From Novibacillus thermophilus (GTDB lineage Bacteria; Bacillota; Bacilli; Thermoactinomycetales; Novibacillaceae), in the NCBI RefSeq assembly GCF_002005165.1, contig NZ_CP019699.1, positions 496,001-560,000 on the forward strand: a stretch of DNA of 64,000 bases, in the 5' to 3' direction. The notes under the pieces are model-generated. The model did no database searches, had not been told where the DNA came from, and saw nothing but the letters and a program-made list of their open reading frames with translations. Within the stretch, counting starts at the first letter, position 1; each line of letters starts with the position of its first letter. This document shows, in pieces, positions 32,922 through 41,296 of the stretch. Made by a program: the position numbers and the translations under genes.

Positions 32922-33503
32922 ATGCAGCGGTCGTCTTCACACGTGTTAAAGCTTGTCGTGATCTCGCTTTTGTCTGCAGTAGCCTTCATCATGCAGTATT
33001 TGGATTTCCCGCTTCCAGCTTTTCCGTCCTTTTTAAAGGTTGACTTCAGCGATGTGCCCGCCCTTGTGGCTGGATTTATCTTTGGCCCGTGGATTGCCGT
33101 TCTCGTTCAGCTGATAAAGAACGGACTACACTTTATTTTTACCGGAAGCGAAGCGGGGATCCCCATTGGAGAAATGGCCAATTTTGTCGCCGGGAGTATT
33201 TTTGTCGTCTGTACCGTCCTCATAGCGCGGCAAATTTCCGGTCTCAAAGGTCTCTTGGCGGGACTTTTGACGGGGACGCTGATGATGGCTGCTGTGTTGA
33301 GTGTGTTGAATTACTTTGTGATTCTTCCGGCTTACGCCTTTTTGATTAACTGGACTGTGGAGGGGCCGGAGAAAACGGCCCTCGTCTTATTCGGCATTGC
33401 GCCGTTTAACGTCATAAAGGGACTGTTGATTGCATTCGTGTTCCTTCCCCTTTACGTGCGATTGAAACCGAAATTGGAACAACAGTTTCAAATGATCCGC
33501 TGA
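32922..33503 (+). CDS. ribU: riboflavin ECF transporter substrate-binding subunit RibU
   Basis: This 193-residue membrane protein has about six helices. It carries RibU marks: AVAFIMQYLDFPLPAFPSFL, KVDFSDVPALVAGFIFGPW, VQLIKNGLHFIFTGSEAG, PIGEMANFVAGSIFV and APFNVIKGLLIAFVF. It binds riboflavin in the membrane and works with a shared ECF energising module encoded elsewhere. ATG 32922 is the first sensible start after the riboswitch terminator; the AAGGGAG site is about 12 bases away, somewhat far. The FMN riboswitch upstream directly confirms the vitamin link. Confidence 0.95.
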   Translation: MQRSSSHVLKLVVISLLSAVAFIMQYLDFPLPAFPSFLKVDFSDVPALVAGFIFGPWIAVLVQLIKNGLHFIFTGSEAGIPIGEMANFVAGSIFVVCTVLIARQISGLKGLLAGLLTGTLMMAAVLSVLNYFVILPAYAFLINWTVEGPEKTALVLFGIAPFNVIKGLLIAFVFLPLYVRLKPKLEQQFQMIR

Positions 33504-33536
33504 AGGGCTTGAAGAAGTCCAAACGCGATTCCGTCC

Positions 33537-33558
33537 GCGGCCGGGACGTCCCGGCCGC
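33537..33558. terminator. 22-bp perfect GC-rich palindrome downstream of ribU
   Basis: GCGGCCGGGAC is followed directly by its inverted copy GTCCCGGCCGC. It can extrude a very stable hairpin and lies 34 bases past the ribU stop. Only a short T-stretch follows (TGTTTACG), so termination is plausible but not classical. Confidence 0.5.
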
Positions 33559-33704
33559 TGTTTACGTTGAACGGGGGAAGACCCGGAAATCTCTTGTGTG
33601 AAAGTGGAGAACGCTGTATCATATGTGGAGGGTTGTTAGGCGAAAAGGGGTCGTGAAAATGTTCCATACACGCTGTCATAACACAGCGATTGGAGAACGA
33701 TTCG

Positions 33705-34181
33705 ATGCGAGCTGAACCGAGTGGGCGTTTAGACGTCCGCGCCCTGAAAGTATGGCGCATAACGGGCGGAATTGTTTCTTTGTTCGCCTGGTTGATCGCG
33801 ATCGGGGTAACGGGTTTAACGATGGCCTTTGACTGGTACTGGATTTTTCCGGCTTTGGCGGGAGCTGGAGCTTTAGTGTTGACCGTTTGCCTCATGGTCA
33901 TTGTCCCGCCTGTTCGTTGGCGCAGATGGCGGTACGAGGTGAGCGAGCAGGAAGTAGATCTCAAACGCGGGGTCATTGTGATCAAGCGAACGCTGATTCC
34001 GATGGCGCGCGTCCAGCACGTTGACACCGAACAAGGGCCGATCTTGCGCCGTTACAACCTTGCGACTGTATCGGTGTCGACGGCAGCGGGCCTTCACGAA
34101 ATCCCGGCCCTCCCAGTCGAAGAAGCGGACGCCCTGCGTGACAACATTGCAAGACTGGCGGGGATTGCGGATGATGTCTGA
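33705..34181 (+). CDS. ydbS: bacterial PH-domain membrane protein YdbS-like
   Basis: This 158-residue protein has two membrane helices (about residues 20–65: IVSLFAWLIAIGVTGLTMAF and IFPALAGAGALVLTVCLMVI) and then one bPH2 domain with RWRYEVSEQEVDLKRG, RTLIPMARVQHVDTEQGP and LRRYNLATVSVSTAAGLHEI. ATG 33705 is chosen for the GGAG eight bases before it; an in-frame TTG at 33690 is less likely. Its stop overlaps the next gene, and the ydbS-ydbT pair is found widely in Bacillales. The function is not well defined; related proteins have been tied to resistance to membrane-active bacteriocins, which is of interest beside a bacteriocin locus. Confidence 0.88.
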   Translation: MRAEPSGRLDVRALKVWRITGGIVSLFAWLIAIGVTGLTMAFDWYWIFPALAGAGALVLTVCLMVIVPPVRWRRWRYEVSEQEVDLKRGVIVIKRTLIPMARVQHVDTEQGPILRRYNLATVSVSTAAGLHEIPALPVEEADALRDNIARLAGIADDV

Positions 34182-35712
34182 ACCGCGTCGTCTCCATCCC
34201 GCCACAGTCTTGATGTATACATTGAGGTTAGTCCGCCAGTTCATCATCCCCGTTGCACTTTTCGTGTTTTTTCAGGCGAACGGAGAGGACGGTCCAGTCC
34301 TCGCCTCCGTCGCCATGGGTGTCGTCTGGTTTGCCGTTGGAGTGATCGTACTTATTGCTGGGTCCGCCGCGTGGGGATACATCGCATGGCGACACTACAC
34401 GTACCGGATTGAGAACGGCGAGTTTCGCATTGAACACGGCGTGCTCAATAAGAAACGGCGTTATATCCCGCTGGAGCGCATTCAAACCGTTGACTTCGTC
34501 GAAGGCATTGTTCACCGCCTGTTCCGTGTGGTGAAAGTGCGGGTCGAGACAGCGGGAGGGACAGAACCGGAGGCGAACCTTGAGGCAGTGGCCCGTCCGG
34601 AGGCGGAACAACTTCGGCACTTCTTGAACGCGATGCGTAATGAACCGGACAGTCCATCAGCCTTTGACGGCGCCGCAGCGGGAGAACAAGGTGAAACAGA
34701 TGGGCAATCTTCCGCAGCCTTCGGAGCCGATTCATGTGAACGGCGCATCACACTGCGGGAATTGCTCATAGCAGGGGTGACATCCGGAAGTGTTGGCGTG
34801 ATTTTCTCCCTCGTCGGTGGGGCCTTCTCGTTTTTCGACGACTTATTGCCGCTGGACGATGTGGTAGACCGTATCGGAAACTACGTGAGCGGTCAAGTGA
34901 CAGTTCCGTTTATCGCACTCATCGCCGTCACTGCCCTCGTCGTCGCGTGGCTGGCAGCGACCTTGTCCGTCGCGCTTAAGTTCGGCAATTTTCGCGTCAA
35001 GCGGGCGGGAGACTATTTATCGGTTGAGAGAGGCCTACTTGAACGGAGACGTTCGACTCTTCCAATCAAGCGGATCCAGTCGGTGCGGCTGGTAGAAGGT
35101 GTTTTGCGGCAGCCTTTCGGGTACGTCACGGTTCACGTCGTCAGCGCGGGTTACGGAGGCAGTGGGAGTGATTCATACGAAGAAGATGCGACGGTCATTT
35201 TTCCATTAATGGCCAAAAAGGACGTCGTTCCGTTTTTAGACCGTTTTGTACCGGAGTTTGCCCCGGAAGATGTGAAGTTAGAACGCTTGCCGCGTCGGGC
35301 GTGGCGCCGTTTTGTCGTTCCTGGGGTCGCGGTGTCCGCGTTGGTTGCTCTGTTGCTGTCTTATTTTTTCGATCCGTGGGGATGGCTGTCGTGGATACTT
35401 GTTCCTTTGGCAGTCGGTTACGGAACGATGTGCTACTCTGACGAAGGGTGGCACCTGGCGTACCATCACTTAGTCGTGCGCTCCCGGAGCATCGCCCGGA
35501 CGACAGCTGTTGTGACGCGCCGACGGATTCAGTCCAGCACACTAAAACAGTCGCCGTTCCAGCTGAAAGCCGACCTTGCGACGTTTCAGGTGAATGTCGC
35601 TTCCGGTTCGACGGGAAAACGATTCAGCGTGAGGCACGTCGATCGGCGTGACGGCGAGCGTTTGCTAGAATGGGCGAGTCATCGTCGGAACCGCCAGGTA
35701 AAACGAAGCTGA
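34171..35712 (+). CDS. ydbT: bacterial PH-domain membrane protein YdbT-like
   Basis: This 513-residue protein has repeated units, each made of paired membrane helices and a bPH2 domain. PH domains begin at ENGEFRIEHGVLNKKRRYIP with LERIQTVDFVEGIVHRLF, at GDYLSVERGLLERRRSTLPI with KRIQSVRLVEGVLRQPFGYV, and at HLAYHHLVVRSRSIARTTAV. The last ends in ATFQVNVASGSTGKRFSVRH. ATG 34171 (or 34174) overlaps the ydbS stop, so the pair is translationally coupled. A longer upstream frame is a shadow inside ydbS. It acts in the cytoplasmic membrane, probably as a complex with YdbS. Confidence 0.9.
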   Translation: MMSEPRRLHPATVLMYTLRLVRQFIIPVALFVFFQANGEDGPVLASVAMGVVWFAVGVIVLIAGSAAWGYIAWRHYTYRIENGEFRIEHGVLNKKRRYIPLERIQTVDFVEGIVHRLFRVVKVRVETAGGTEPEANLEAVARPEAEQLRHFLNAMRNEPDSPSAFDGAAAGEQGETDGQSSAAFGADSCERRITLRELLIAGVTSGSVGVIFSLVGGAFSFFDDLLPLDDVVDRIGNYVSGQVTVPFIALIAVTALVVAWLAATLSVALKFGNFRVKRAGDYLSVERGLLERRRSTLPIKRIQSVRLVEGVLRQPFGYVTVHVVSAGYGGSGSDSYEEDATVIFPLMAKKDVVPFLDRFVPEFAPEDVKLERLPRRAWRRFVVPGVAVSALVALLLSYFFDPWGWLSWILVPLAVGYGTMCYSDEGWHLAYHHLVVRSRSIARTTAVVTRRRIQSSTLKQSPFQLKADLATFQVNVASGSTGKRFSVRHVDRRDGERLLEWASHRRNRQVKRS

Positions 35713-35740
35713 CCACATGCTAAAAGCGGTCAGCTTTTTT
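35706..35740. terminator. terminator between convergent ydbT and sodF-like genes
   Basis: AAGCTGACC and GGTCAGCTT form a 9-bp stem with a 13-base loop, followed by TTTT for plus-strand transcripts. The stem starts inside the ydbT stop region. It can also act, less well, on transcripts from the convergent superoxide dismutase gene. Confidence 0.9.
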
Positions 35741-35769
35741 AGTGCGAACCATCCCCTTTGCTACAAGAA

Positions 35770-36804
35770 CTAATACGGCCTCCACCTCACCTTCTGAGCT
35801 TCCTTGTAACGCTTGTTGACATTTTCCCAGTTGACGACATGCCACCACGCTTTAATGTAATCCTTTCGGTTGTTGTTGTACTTTAAATAATAAGCGTGCT
35901 CCCACACGTCCAGGACGAGCAGCGGGATGATGTCCTGCTGGGACAAGTTTTGGTGCTTTTCCACTTGCAAAATTTCCACCCGGTGCGAGCGCGGGGCCCA
36001 GACGAGCATAGCCCAACCTCCACCCTCAACTTTGTCGGCAGCGTGGGAGAAGTGCTGTTTGAATTTGTGAAAACTGCCGAACGTGCGGTTGATTTCCCGG
36101 GCAATCTCCCCTTGCGCTTGCCCTCCTCCCTTCGGTTTCATGTTATGCCAGAATATGGTGTGCAAATAGTGGCCAGCCCCGTTAAACGCTGCTTCCCGCT
36201 CCCAATGTTTAATGAGGGAAAAATTTCCGCTGCGCCGCGCTTTGGCCATTTCTTTTTCTGCTTTATTCAATCCTTCGACATACGATCGGTGGTGTCTGTC
36301 GTGATGCAAACGCATCGTTTTTTCATCAATGTGCGGTTCTAGCGCGTCGTACGGATAAGGAAGTGGCGGCAACACATGCTCCCCGATTGGGACGGGTTCT
36401 AACGTTACATCCCTTCTTTTTTCACCTTCCGTTTGGGCCTCTTCTCCTGCCTTCGCATCGTTCTCGTTTGCGTAGCTTGCCGTTATCGCCCTTTGCTCCA
36501 ACAGCCGATCTTGCAAAAAGCGGGAAAAGTGGTAGTGCAATTGATGCGATTGTTGCAGCAAATAAGATGAGGGGTACGGTGGTTGACGGTGAAAGGACCC
36601 TTGAACGGAGGCGGATCTTTGCTGTTTTGCGCTTTGCCTCAACTGTTCGAAACGCTTTTGCCACTTTGCGTACTGTTCCTTCTTTTCAGGAGAGTCAGCT
36701 GCTTCGTTCTGTAAGATAGCGATGTACTGTTCCTGGTTACGGCTCCACTGCTCAATTTGGTAAAGGGATTCGTGTTCCCGTACCGGGTCGCCCATCGGAT
36801 ACAA
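35770..36804 (-). CDS. Fe/Mn superoxide dismutase with a long N-terminal extension (SodF-like)
   Basis: This 344-residue protein has a C-terminal half (about residues 140–344) that is a full Fe/Mn SOD: LPPLPYPYDALEPHIDEKTM, RLHHDRHHRSYVEGLN, GAGHYLHTIFWHNM, GGGWAMLVWAP and LVLDVWEHAYYLKYNNNRKD. Metal ligands are His (near 165), His (near 212), and Asp and His in DVWEH (near 298–302). The first 140 residues are hydrophilic, Gln/Glu/Lys-rich and helical, and are not part of ordinary SODs of about 200 residues. B. subtilis SodF also carries an extension. No signal peptide is seen. It destroys superoxide; the extension could direct it to a spore or cell-surface structure, which is speculation. 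Confidence 0.93.
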   Translation of the reverse strand: MYPMGDPVREHESLYQIEQWSRNQEQYIAILQNEAADSPEKKEQYAKWQKRFEQLRQSAKQQRSASVQGSFHRQPPYPSSYLLQQSHQLHYHFSRFLQDRLLEQRAITASYANENDAKAGEEAQTEGEKRRDVTLEPVPIGEHVLPPLPYPYDALEPHIDEKTMRLHHDRHHRSYVEGLNKAEKEMAKARRSGNFSLIKHWEREAAFNGAGHYLHTIFWHNMKPKGGGQAQGEIAREINRTFGSFHKFKQHFSHAADKVEGGGWAMLVWAPRSHRVEILQVEKHQNLSQQDIIPLLVLDVWEHAYYLKYNNNRKDYIKAWWHVVNWENVNKRYKEAQKVRWRPY

Positions 36805-36881
36805 CGGATTACCTCCTTTCTGGTTAAAAGCCTATACCTCTACTGTATGCAGCGAACAGGGAGATGGGGATCACAAATTAA

Positions 36882-36899
36882 ATTGACCGTTAGGTCAAT
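36882..36899. promoter_or_regulatory. TetR-type operator candidate between sodF-like and FAH genes
   Basis: ATTGACC and GGTCAAT are perfect inverted repeats four bases apart. This is the usual shape of a TetR-family site. It lies 78 bases upstream of the SOD start and 100 bases upstream of the FAH-family gene. No TetR gene is nearby. Confidence 0.5.
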
Positions 36900-36998
36900 A
36901 AGAGTACACATTTTGAAAATGTTACTTTACTGTAGCCATTGATTCCGACTAAACTGTTTTTAGGGTCATTGTGTTAAAAAAAAAGCGAGGTTCATGCG

Positions 36999-37880
36999 AT
37001 GAAACTGTTAACTTTTCGCCAAGGTGAGAGGTTGGCATTGGGGATCAAAACAGACCGAGGGATCTTGCCTGTTCCTGACCGTGAGGGGATGGATGCTGGC
37101 CATACCGTGAAACAGTTGATCGAAAAAGGCGAGGCAGGGTTAGACGAACTAAACCGGCTGCTTGACGAGGCGGCAGGGAAAGGTGTGGAATATTTAAACG
37201 AAGCCGAACTGGACTTGGGACCGTGTGTACCAGGGCCTGGCAAAATCGTGTGTGTCGGTCTCAACTACCGCAAACACGCGGAAGAATCCAACATGGATAT
37301 TCCAAAGCATCCGATTTTGTTCAACAAGTACAACAACTCCCTCGCCGGACACGGAGACCGGATTGCGTTGCCCGCTGATTCCGATCAAGTCGATTACGAG
37401 GCTGAGCTCGCCATCGTCATCGGACGTACAGCGAAGAACGTCTCCAAAGAGAATGCCCTGGACTACGTGTTCGGCTATTGTGCTGCAAACGATCTGTCCG
37501 CCCGCGATTTGCAATTCAGGTCACAGCAGTGGTTGCTCGGCAAGTCCCTCGACGGTTTTTGTCCCTTAGGACCGTATTTGGTGACGGCGGATGAAGTGGG
37601 CAATCCGAACGACTTGAACATTCGCTGTATGGTTAACGGAGAAATGCGGCAGCAGTCGAATACGTCGGATATGATTTTTCACTGCGACGACATCGTCAGC
37701 TACATCTCCCGCTACATGACGCTCGCCCCGGGCGACGTTATTTTAACCGGAACACCTGAAGGGGTCGTATTGGGCTATCCCGAAGCGGAGCGGGTCTGGT
37801 TGAAGGACGGGGATGAAGTCACCGTCGAAATCGAGGGGCTGGGCCGTCTACGCAATGTCATGGTGGCTGAGGAAACATAA
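36999..37880 (+). CDS. fumarylacetoacetate hydrolase family protein
   Basis: This 293-residue protein has a short N-terminal domain (MKLLTFRQGERLALGIKTDR) and the FAH catalytic domain. Typical elements are VGLNYRKHAEESNMDIPKHP, NKYNNSLAGHGDRIALP, DYEAELAIVIGRTAKNVSKE (metal-binding acidic residues), YCAANDLSARDLQFRSQQWL, GKSLDGFCPLGP and LTGTPEGVVLGYP. The family includes acylpyruvate hydrolases, 2-keto-3-deoxy-sugar-acid lyases or dehydratases and oxaloacetate decarboxylases, using Mg2+ or Mn2+. The substrate cannot be told. It stands alone, with a TetR-like site upstream. Downstream, 37881–38148 has no gene; a weak hairpin (CTCC...CTACGGAG) lies near 37895–37920. Confidence 0.9.
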   Translation: MKLLTFRQGERLALGIKTDRGILPVPDREGMDAGHTVKQLIEKGEAGLDELNRLLDEAAGKGVEYLNEAELDLGPCVPGPGKIVCVGLNYRKHAEESNMDIPKHPILFNKYNNSLAGHGDRIALPADSDQVDYEAELAIVIGRTAKNVSKENALDYVFGYCAANDLSARDLQFRSQQWLLGKSLDGFCPLGPYLVTADEVGNPNDLNIRCMVNGEMRQQSNTSDMIFHCDDIVSYISRYMTLAPGDVILTGTPEGVVLGYPEAERVWLKDGDEVTVEIEGLGRLRNVMVAEET

Positions 37881-38148
37881 CGCCAGAAAAAACCTCCCGT
37901 AGAAAGATCGCACTACGGAGTTGTCAAAAAAGCAAACTGGAGACCAAACGTCGTGGCATTGTGGGAACAGGCCGTGCTGTGGAAGTGTTTAAATAGTCCT
38001 CTGGAGTCAATCGGGTGGAGAGAAACGGTTTGTTTTTCTCCACCTGAGTTGTATGGTGCACCGAAAACAGGAACGACATGGAAAAGATGACGAGAATGAT
38101 AAGACGCTTTCCAGTTTGAACACGTTTTATTTATTCTTTTTGTCGCCG

Positions 38149-38838
38149 CTAGCCGTACAACTCCCGCATCCATTCCACAAGATTTTTTCCCTTCGTTTCG
38201 CGGATGTCTTCCACATCAGCCACTTTGAGCACCTTTCCATCGCGAATGACGGCTACCGTGTCGATCACCTGTTCCAGCTCTTGAATTTCGTGTGTGGAGA
38301 CGATAAGGGTTTGTCGCGATAAATCGAGGAAAGACAGTAAGCTTTCCGCTACCGCTTCACGAACGAATGGATCGAGGCCGGAGAGCGGTTCGTCCAATAG
38401 CACGAACGGCGCATTCCGGGCGAGGGTGACCGTCATTTTCAGGCGGGCGACTCCACCTTTGGACAAATGCTTCACCCGTTGTTGCGGCTTCAAGGACATA
38501 AAGCGCATCAACTTTTCCGCTTTTTCCCGGTCGAAATCAGGGAACTGGCTAGCAAAGAATGCAATCGTCTCGCGAACCGTGAAACAATCGTACAACTCCT
38601 CCCGCTCTGATAGATAGGCGACTTTCTTGCTCGCTTTTCGTGTGACGGGTCCCCCGTCTATCGTTATGTTCCCTCGCGTCGGACTCACAAGCCCGGCCAT
38701 CAGCTTCAGCAGAGTGGACTTGCCACTCCCGTTTTCCCCGATGATCCCAATGATATTCCCTGGATGAAACGTGACCGTCACATCGTCCAATGCCACTTTT
38801 CTTAAGTACCGTTTTGTCACGTGCTCGAGCTTAATCAT
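38149..38838 (-). CDS. ABC transporter ATP-binding protein, YtrB-like
   Basis: This 229-residue ATPase has Walker A GENGSGKST (about residues 34–42), a degenerate signature HLSKGGVARLKMTVTLA, Walker B FVLLDEPLSGLDP and the IVSTHEI switch. The 'SKG' signature and small size are typical of YtrB/EcsA-type antibiotic-stress ATPases. It is the last gene of a three-gene unit (permease – GntR regulator – ATPase), overlapping the regulator by eight bases. It presumably drives the permease at 39206. In B. subtilis the ytr operon responds to cell-wall antibiotics. Confidence 0.88.
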   Translation of the reverse strand: MIKLEHVTKRYLRKVALDDVTVTFHPGNIIGIIGENGSGKSTLLKLMAGLVSPTRGNITIDGGPVTRKASKKVAYLSEREELYDCFTVRETIAFFASQFPDFDREKAEKLMRFMSLKPQQRVKHLSKGGVARLKMTVTLARNAPFVLLDEPLSGLDPFVREAVAESLLSFLDLSRQTLIVSTHEIQELEQVIDTVAVIRDGKVLKVADVEDIRETKGKNLVEWMRELYG

Positions 38839-39202
38839 CGACTTCCTCCTCCCACATTCGCTTTACACTCTCCTTCATCTCCTGAAGGGTAAACCCCATT
38901 TCCCGCATATCCCGTACGAATGTTGCAACGTACTCCTGTTTCAGCGTTTCGCGCAATCTCTGGATGATCTCGTCGTCTTCGATGACGAACGTTCCTTGTC
39001 CGCGCCGCACTTCTACCACTCCTTCTTGTTCAAGCTCGCGATACGTACGCTGCACTGTATTTGGATTGACGGTATACCGAATCGCCAGTTCTCTGACGGA
39101 AGGCAGCTTGTCTCCCGGGCGGAGCTGTCCGCGCACAATTTGCTTTTTCAATAAATCAGCCAACTGGGTGTAAATCGGTTGCGAAGTCAGGAATGATTCC
39201 AT
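38831..39202 (-). CDS. GntR-family regulator, YtrA subfamily
   Basis: This 123-residue protein is an N-terminal winged helix (PIYTQLADLLKKQIVRGQLR, PGDKLPSVRELAIRYTVNPN, TVQRTYRELEQEGVVEVRRG, QGTFV) with a short C-terminal helical tail. That is the YtrA size class, with no ligand domain. It starts three bases after the permease stop. These regulators repress their own operon through palindromes of AGTGTA...TACACT type. Exactly such a palindrome lies at 40033–40068 upstream of the first gene, so autoregulation is strongly suggested. Confidence 0.9.
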   Translation of the reverse strand: MESFLTSQPIYTQLADLLKKQIVRGQLRPGDKLPSVRELAIRYTVNPNTVQRTYRELEQEGVVEVRRGQGTFVIEDDEIIQRLRETLKQEYVATFVRDMREMGFTLQEMKESVKRMWEEEVDD

Positions 39203-39205
39203 GTG

Positions 39206-39997
39206 TTACACCTCGACTTCTCTGTCAATGAGACGACATGACAGAATAAACAGCAGGCAAGCTATCCCGATGTGGAAAAACAAGTGAAGCGCGTTGACAT
39301 CTCCTGGTGACACTTTTATTTCTAACGCTTCTAACGCTCCGCTAGAGCTTTCCACGTTCCCTTCAATCACCATTGGAAAATGGAATGTCGTACCTGTCCA
39401 GTGGGCCAGTTGGGCAAACCATCCGCTCGTCTCAATATGGACGATGAGCACAATGGCAGTCGCCAGTAGCCCGATCGTCACGGGCAGGCTCATTTTCTTT
39501 AAAAATCGGTTGAACACGTGAAAGACCACCCATCCGAACGTCAGCCAGATCGCGACATAACTGCCTGCGAGAAGTGTGCCAAAACCTAGTGAGACAACGT
39601 GCCGCCAATCTCGTAACAAATGGAGTTCGCTATCAAACAAAAATAGCGCGTGATACGTAGAGATGCCCATGATGACGAGGACGTTCAAGGCAATACTCGT
39701 GCCTATAGCGACGACGAACTTTGCACCTAATAACGTCCACGCAGATTGCGGGCTGTGTAGCCACAGGTGCAGTTTTTTGCGTTCGGCTTCAAAACTCTGC
39801 ATCAACGTGATTGGCACAAACCAAATGCTCAACGCCACCGGAATCATGACAAAAAAACGAACATATTCTGGCTTGTAATACGTAGAGGCGACAAACAGAC
39901 TGACAAAGTACAGAAATAAAACGCCAGCCGCGACCGCTGTGGCTGTCTGGACGAGGCGAAACTCCTTCTTGAGCAAGCCGCTTAAGGCCGTCATCAC
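39206..39997 (-). CDS. ABC transporter permease of the ytr-like operon
   Basis: This 263-residue integral membrane protein has about six helices. These include LVQTATAVAAGVLFLYFVSL, FVMIPVALSIWFVPITLMQS, FVVAIGTSIALNVLVIMGIS and a C-terminal LFFHIGIACLLFILSCRLID. The FEAERKKLHLWLHSPQSAW loop is typical of ABC-2-like permeases that pair with YtrB-type ATPases. It is the first gene after the palindromic operator and is followed without a gap by the GntR regulator and then the ATPase. The exported or sensed compound is unknown. Confidence 0.82.
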   Translation of the reverse strand: MMTALSGLLKKEFRLVQTATAVAAGVLFLYFVSLFVASTYYKPEYVRFFVMIPVALSIWFVPITLMQSFEAERKKLHLWLHSPQSAWTLLGAKFVVAIGTSIALNVLVIMGISTYHALFLFDSELHLLRDWRHVVSLGFGTLLAGSYVAIWLTFGWVVFHVFNRFLKKMSLPVTIGLLATAIVLIVHIETSGWFAQLAHWTGTTFHFPMVIEGNVESSSGALEALEIKVSPGDVNALHLFFHIGIACLLFILSCRLIDREVEV

Positions 39998-40032
39998 ATG
40001 AATCTCCCACTTTCCTTTTATGTCCTTGTGTA

Positions 40033-40078
40033 CCAGTGTACTAATTTAATAATACACTAGTACACTGGCAGGAGTCAA
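40033..40078 (-). promoter_or_regulatory. promoter and YtrA-type operator of the permease–gntR–ATPase operon
   Basis: CCAGTGTACTA (40033–40043) and TAGTACACTGG (40058–40068) are a perfect 11-bp inverted repeat. On the minus strand TTGACT (40078–40073), 18 bases and TATTAT (40054–40049) form a promoter whose -10 lies between the operator arms. Binding of the GntR protein would block RNA polymerase. Confidence 0.8.
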
Positions 40079-40333
40079 CATGTCTTCTGTTTAAACCTGT
40101 CTTCGGGTTGACGAACCGCTCTCTATAAATACTCGGGAAAGGCATTACTGGAGGCGTTTTCTCACGTTCTTTAAGCTGGAGGGAAAACAATCACAAGCTG
40201 CTCATGACAATTCGTGATGGTTCGGATTACCTACAGTTTGTAACATGATTCCGAACTCTTAACCCCACAGGAGGGAAACAGAAGGCGTTTCGTGTACATT
40301 TAATAGGAGTGTGGTAACGGAAGGGGATGGAAT

Positions 40334-41296
40334 GTGATTGAACTGGAACGCGTGTCCAAGTATTACGGCAACCGCGTTGGAGTGGATGATCTCAACTTGA
40401 GTGTACCGAAAGGACAGATCCTCGGTCTTCTCGGTCCGAACGGTGCCGGGAAAACGACGACGATGCGCCTGATTACCGGCTATCTGGAACCGACGAAGGG
40501 AAAGATTACGATCGCCGGTTACGATGTGGTGGAAGACGGCCTGAAGGCGCGGCGCCGCATCGGCTATTTGCCTGAAAATCCGCCGGTGTATCCGGACATG
40601 TCGGTAGAAGGATATTTGACGTTTGTGGCCCGCATCCGGGAAGTGCCGCGGTCTGAAGTCACACAAGCAGTACAGCACGTCATGGGCCGCTTAGAACTGA
40701 CCAACGTCCGGAAACGGCTCATCGGGAGGTTGTCCAAAGGGTACAAACAGCGGGTCGGCTTGGCGCAAGCTATCGTTCACACCCCGGATGTGCTCGTGTT
40801 GGACGAGCCGTCTTCCGGGTTGGACCCGAAACAGATCACGGAAATTCGCGAACTCATACGTGAACTGGGAAAGGAACACACCGTCATTTTGAGTTCGCAC
40901 ATTCTCCCGGAAGTGAGCGCCCTGTGCGAACAAGTGGCGATTATTAATAAAGGAAAGATCGTCGCCGTTGACCGCCCGAAATCACTAGCTCAGCACATCC
41001 AAGGTTCTGCGACACTGAAGGCGACCGTGAAAGGTCCGCGGGAGGACGTGGTGCGCACAGTGCAGCAGGTAGAAGGCGTGTTGGCGGTCAAGGTGACGAA
41101 GGAAGGGGAAGGCTACGTGAGTCTGAGCCTGGACGTCGTAAAAGGAAGCGATCCGCGTGAAGAGCTGTTCTACACGTTAGCCGGACGGGACTGGCCGCTG
41201 TTGGAGCTCACTCGCCAGGAAGCCAATTTGGAAGATGTGTTCCTGCAACTGACGACAGAAGAGGCCGGAGCGAAGGAGGGACAGCGTCGTGCGTAA
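40334..41296 (+). CDS. ABC transporter ATP-binding protein, GldA-like
   Basis: This 320-residue ATPase has Walker A GPNGAGKTTT (about residues 34–43), signature LSKGYKQRVGLAQAI, Walker B VLVLDEPSSGLDP, ILSSHILPE and an extra C-terminal domain of about 100 residues (GSATLKATVKGPREDVVRTV and on). The length and domain match the ATPase of the 'gliding-motility-type' ABC export modules that also occur in non-gliding Firmicutes. GTG 40334 follows GGAAGGGGATGG. Its stop overlaps the next permease gene by eight bases. Upstream, 40079–40333 has no gene or regulatory signal that I can support. Confidence 0.92.
   Translation: MIELERVSKYYGNRVGVDDLNLSVPKGQILGLLGPNGAGKTTTMRLITGYLEPTKGKITIAGYDVVEDGLKARRRIGYLPENPPVYPDMSVEGYLTFVARIREVPRSEVTQAVQHVMGRLELTNVRKRLIGRLSKGYKQRVGLAQAIVHTPDVLVLDEPSSGLDPKQITEIRELIRELGKEHTVILSSHILPEVSALCEQVAIINKGKIVAVDRPKSLAQHIQGSATLKATVKGPREDVVRTVQQVEGVLAVKVTKEGEGYVSLSLDVVKGSDPREELFYTLAGRDWPLLELTRQEANLEDVFLQLTTEEAGAKEGQRRA

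Noticed and set aside
34021-34170. Fifty-codon N-terminal extension of the YdbT-like protein
   Set aside because: Arg-rich, non-family sequence that is a shadow of ydbS; ATG 34171 gives a normal start.
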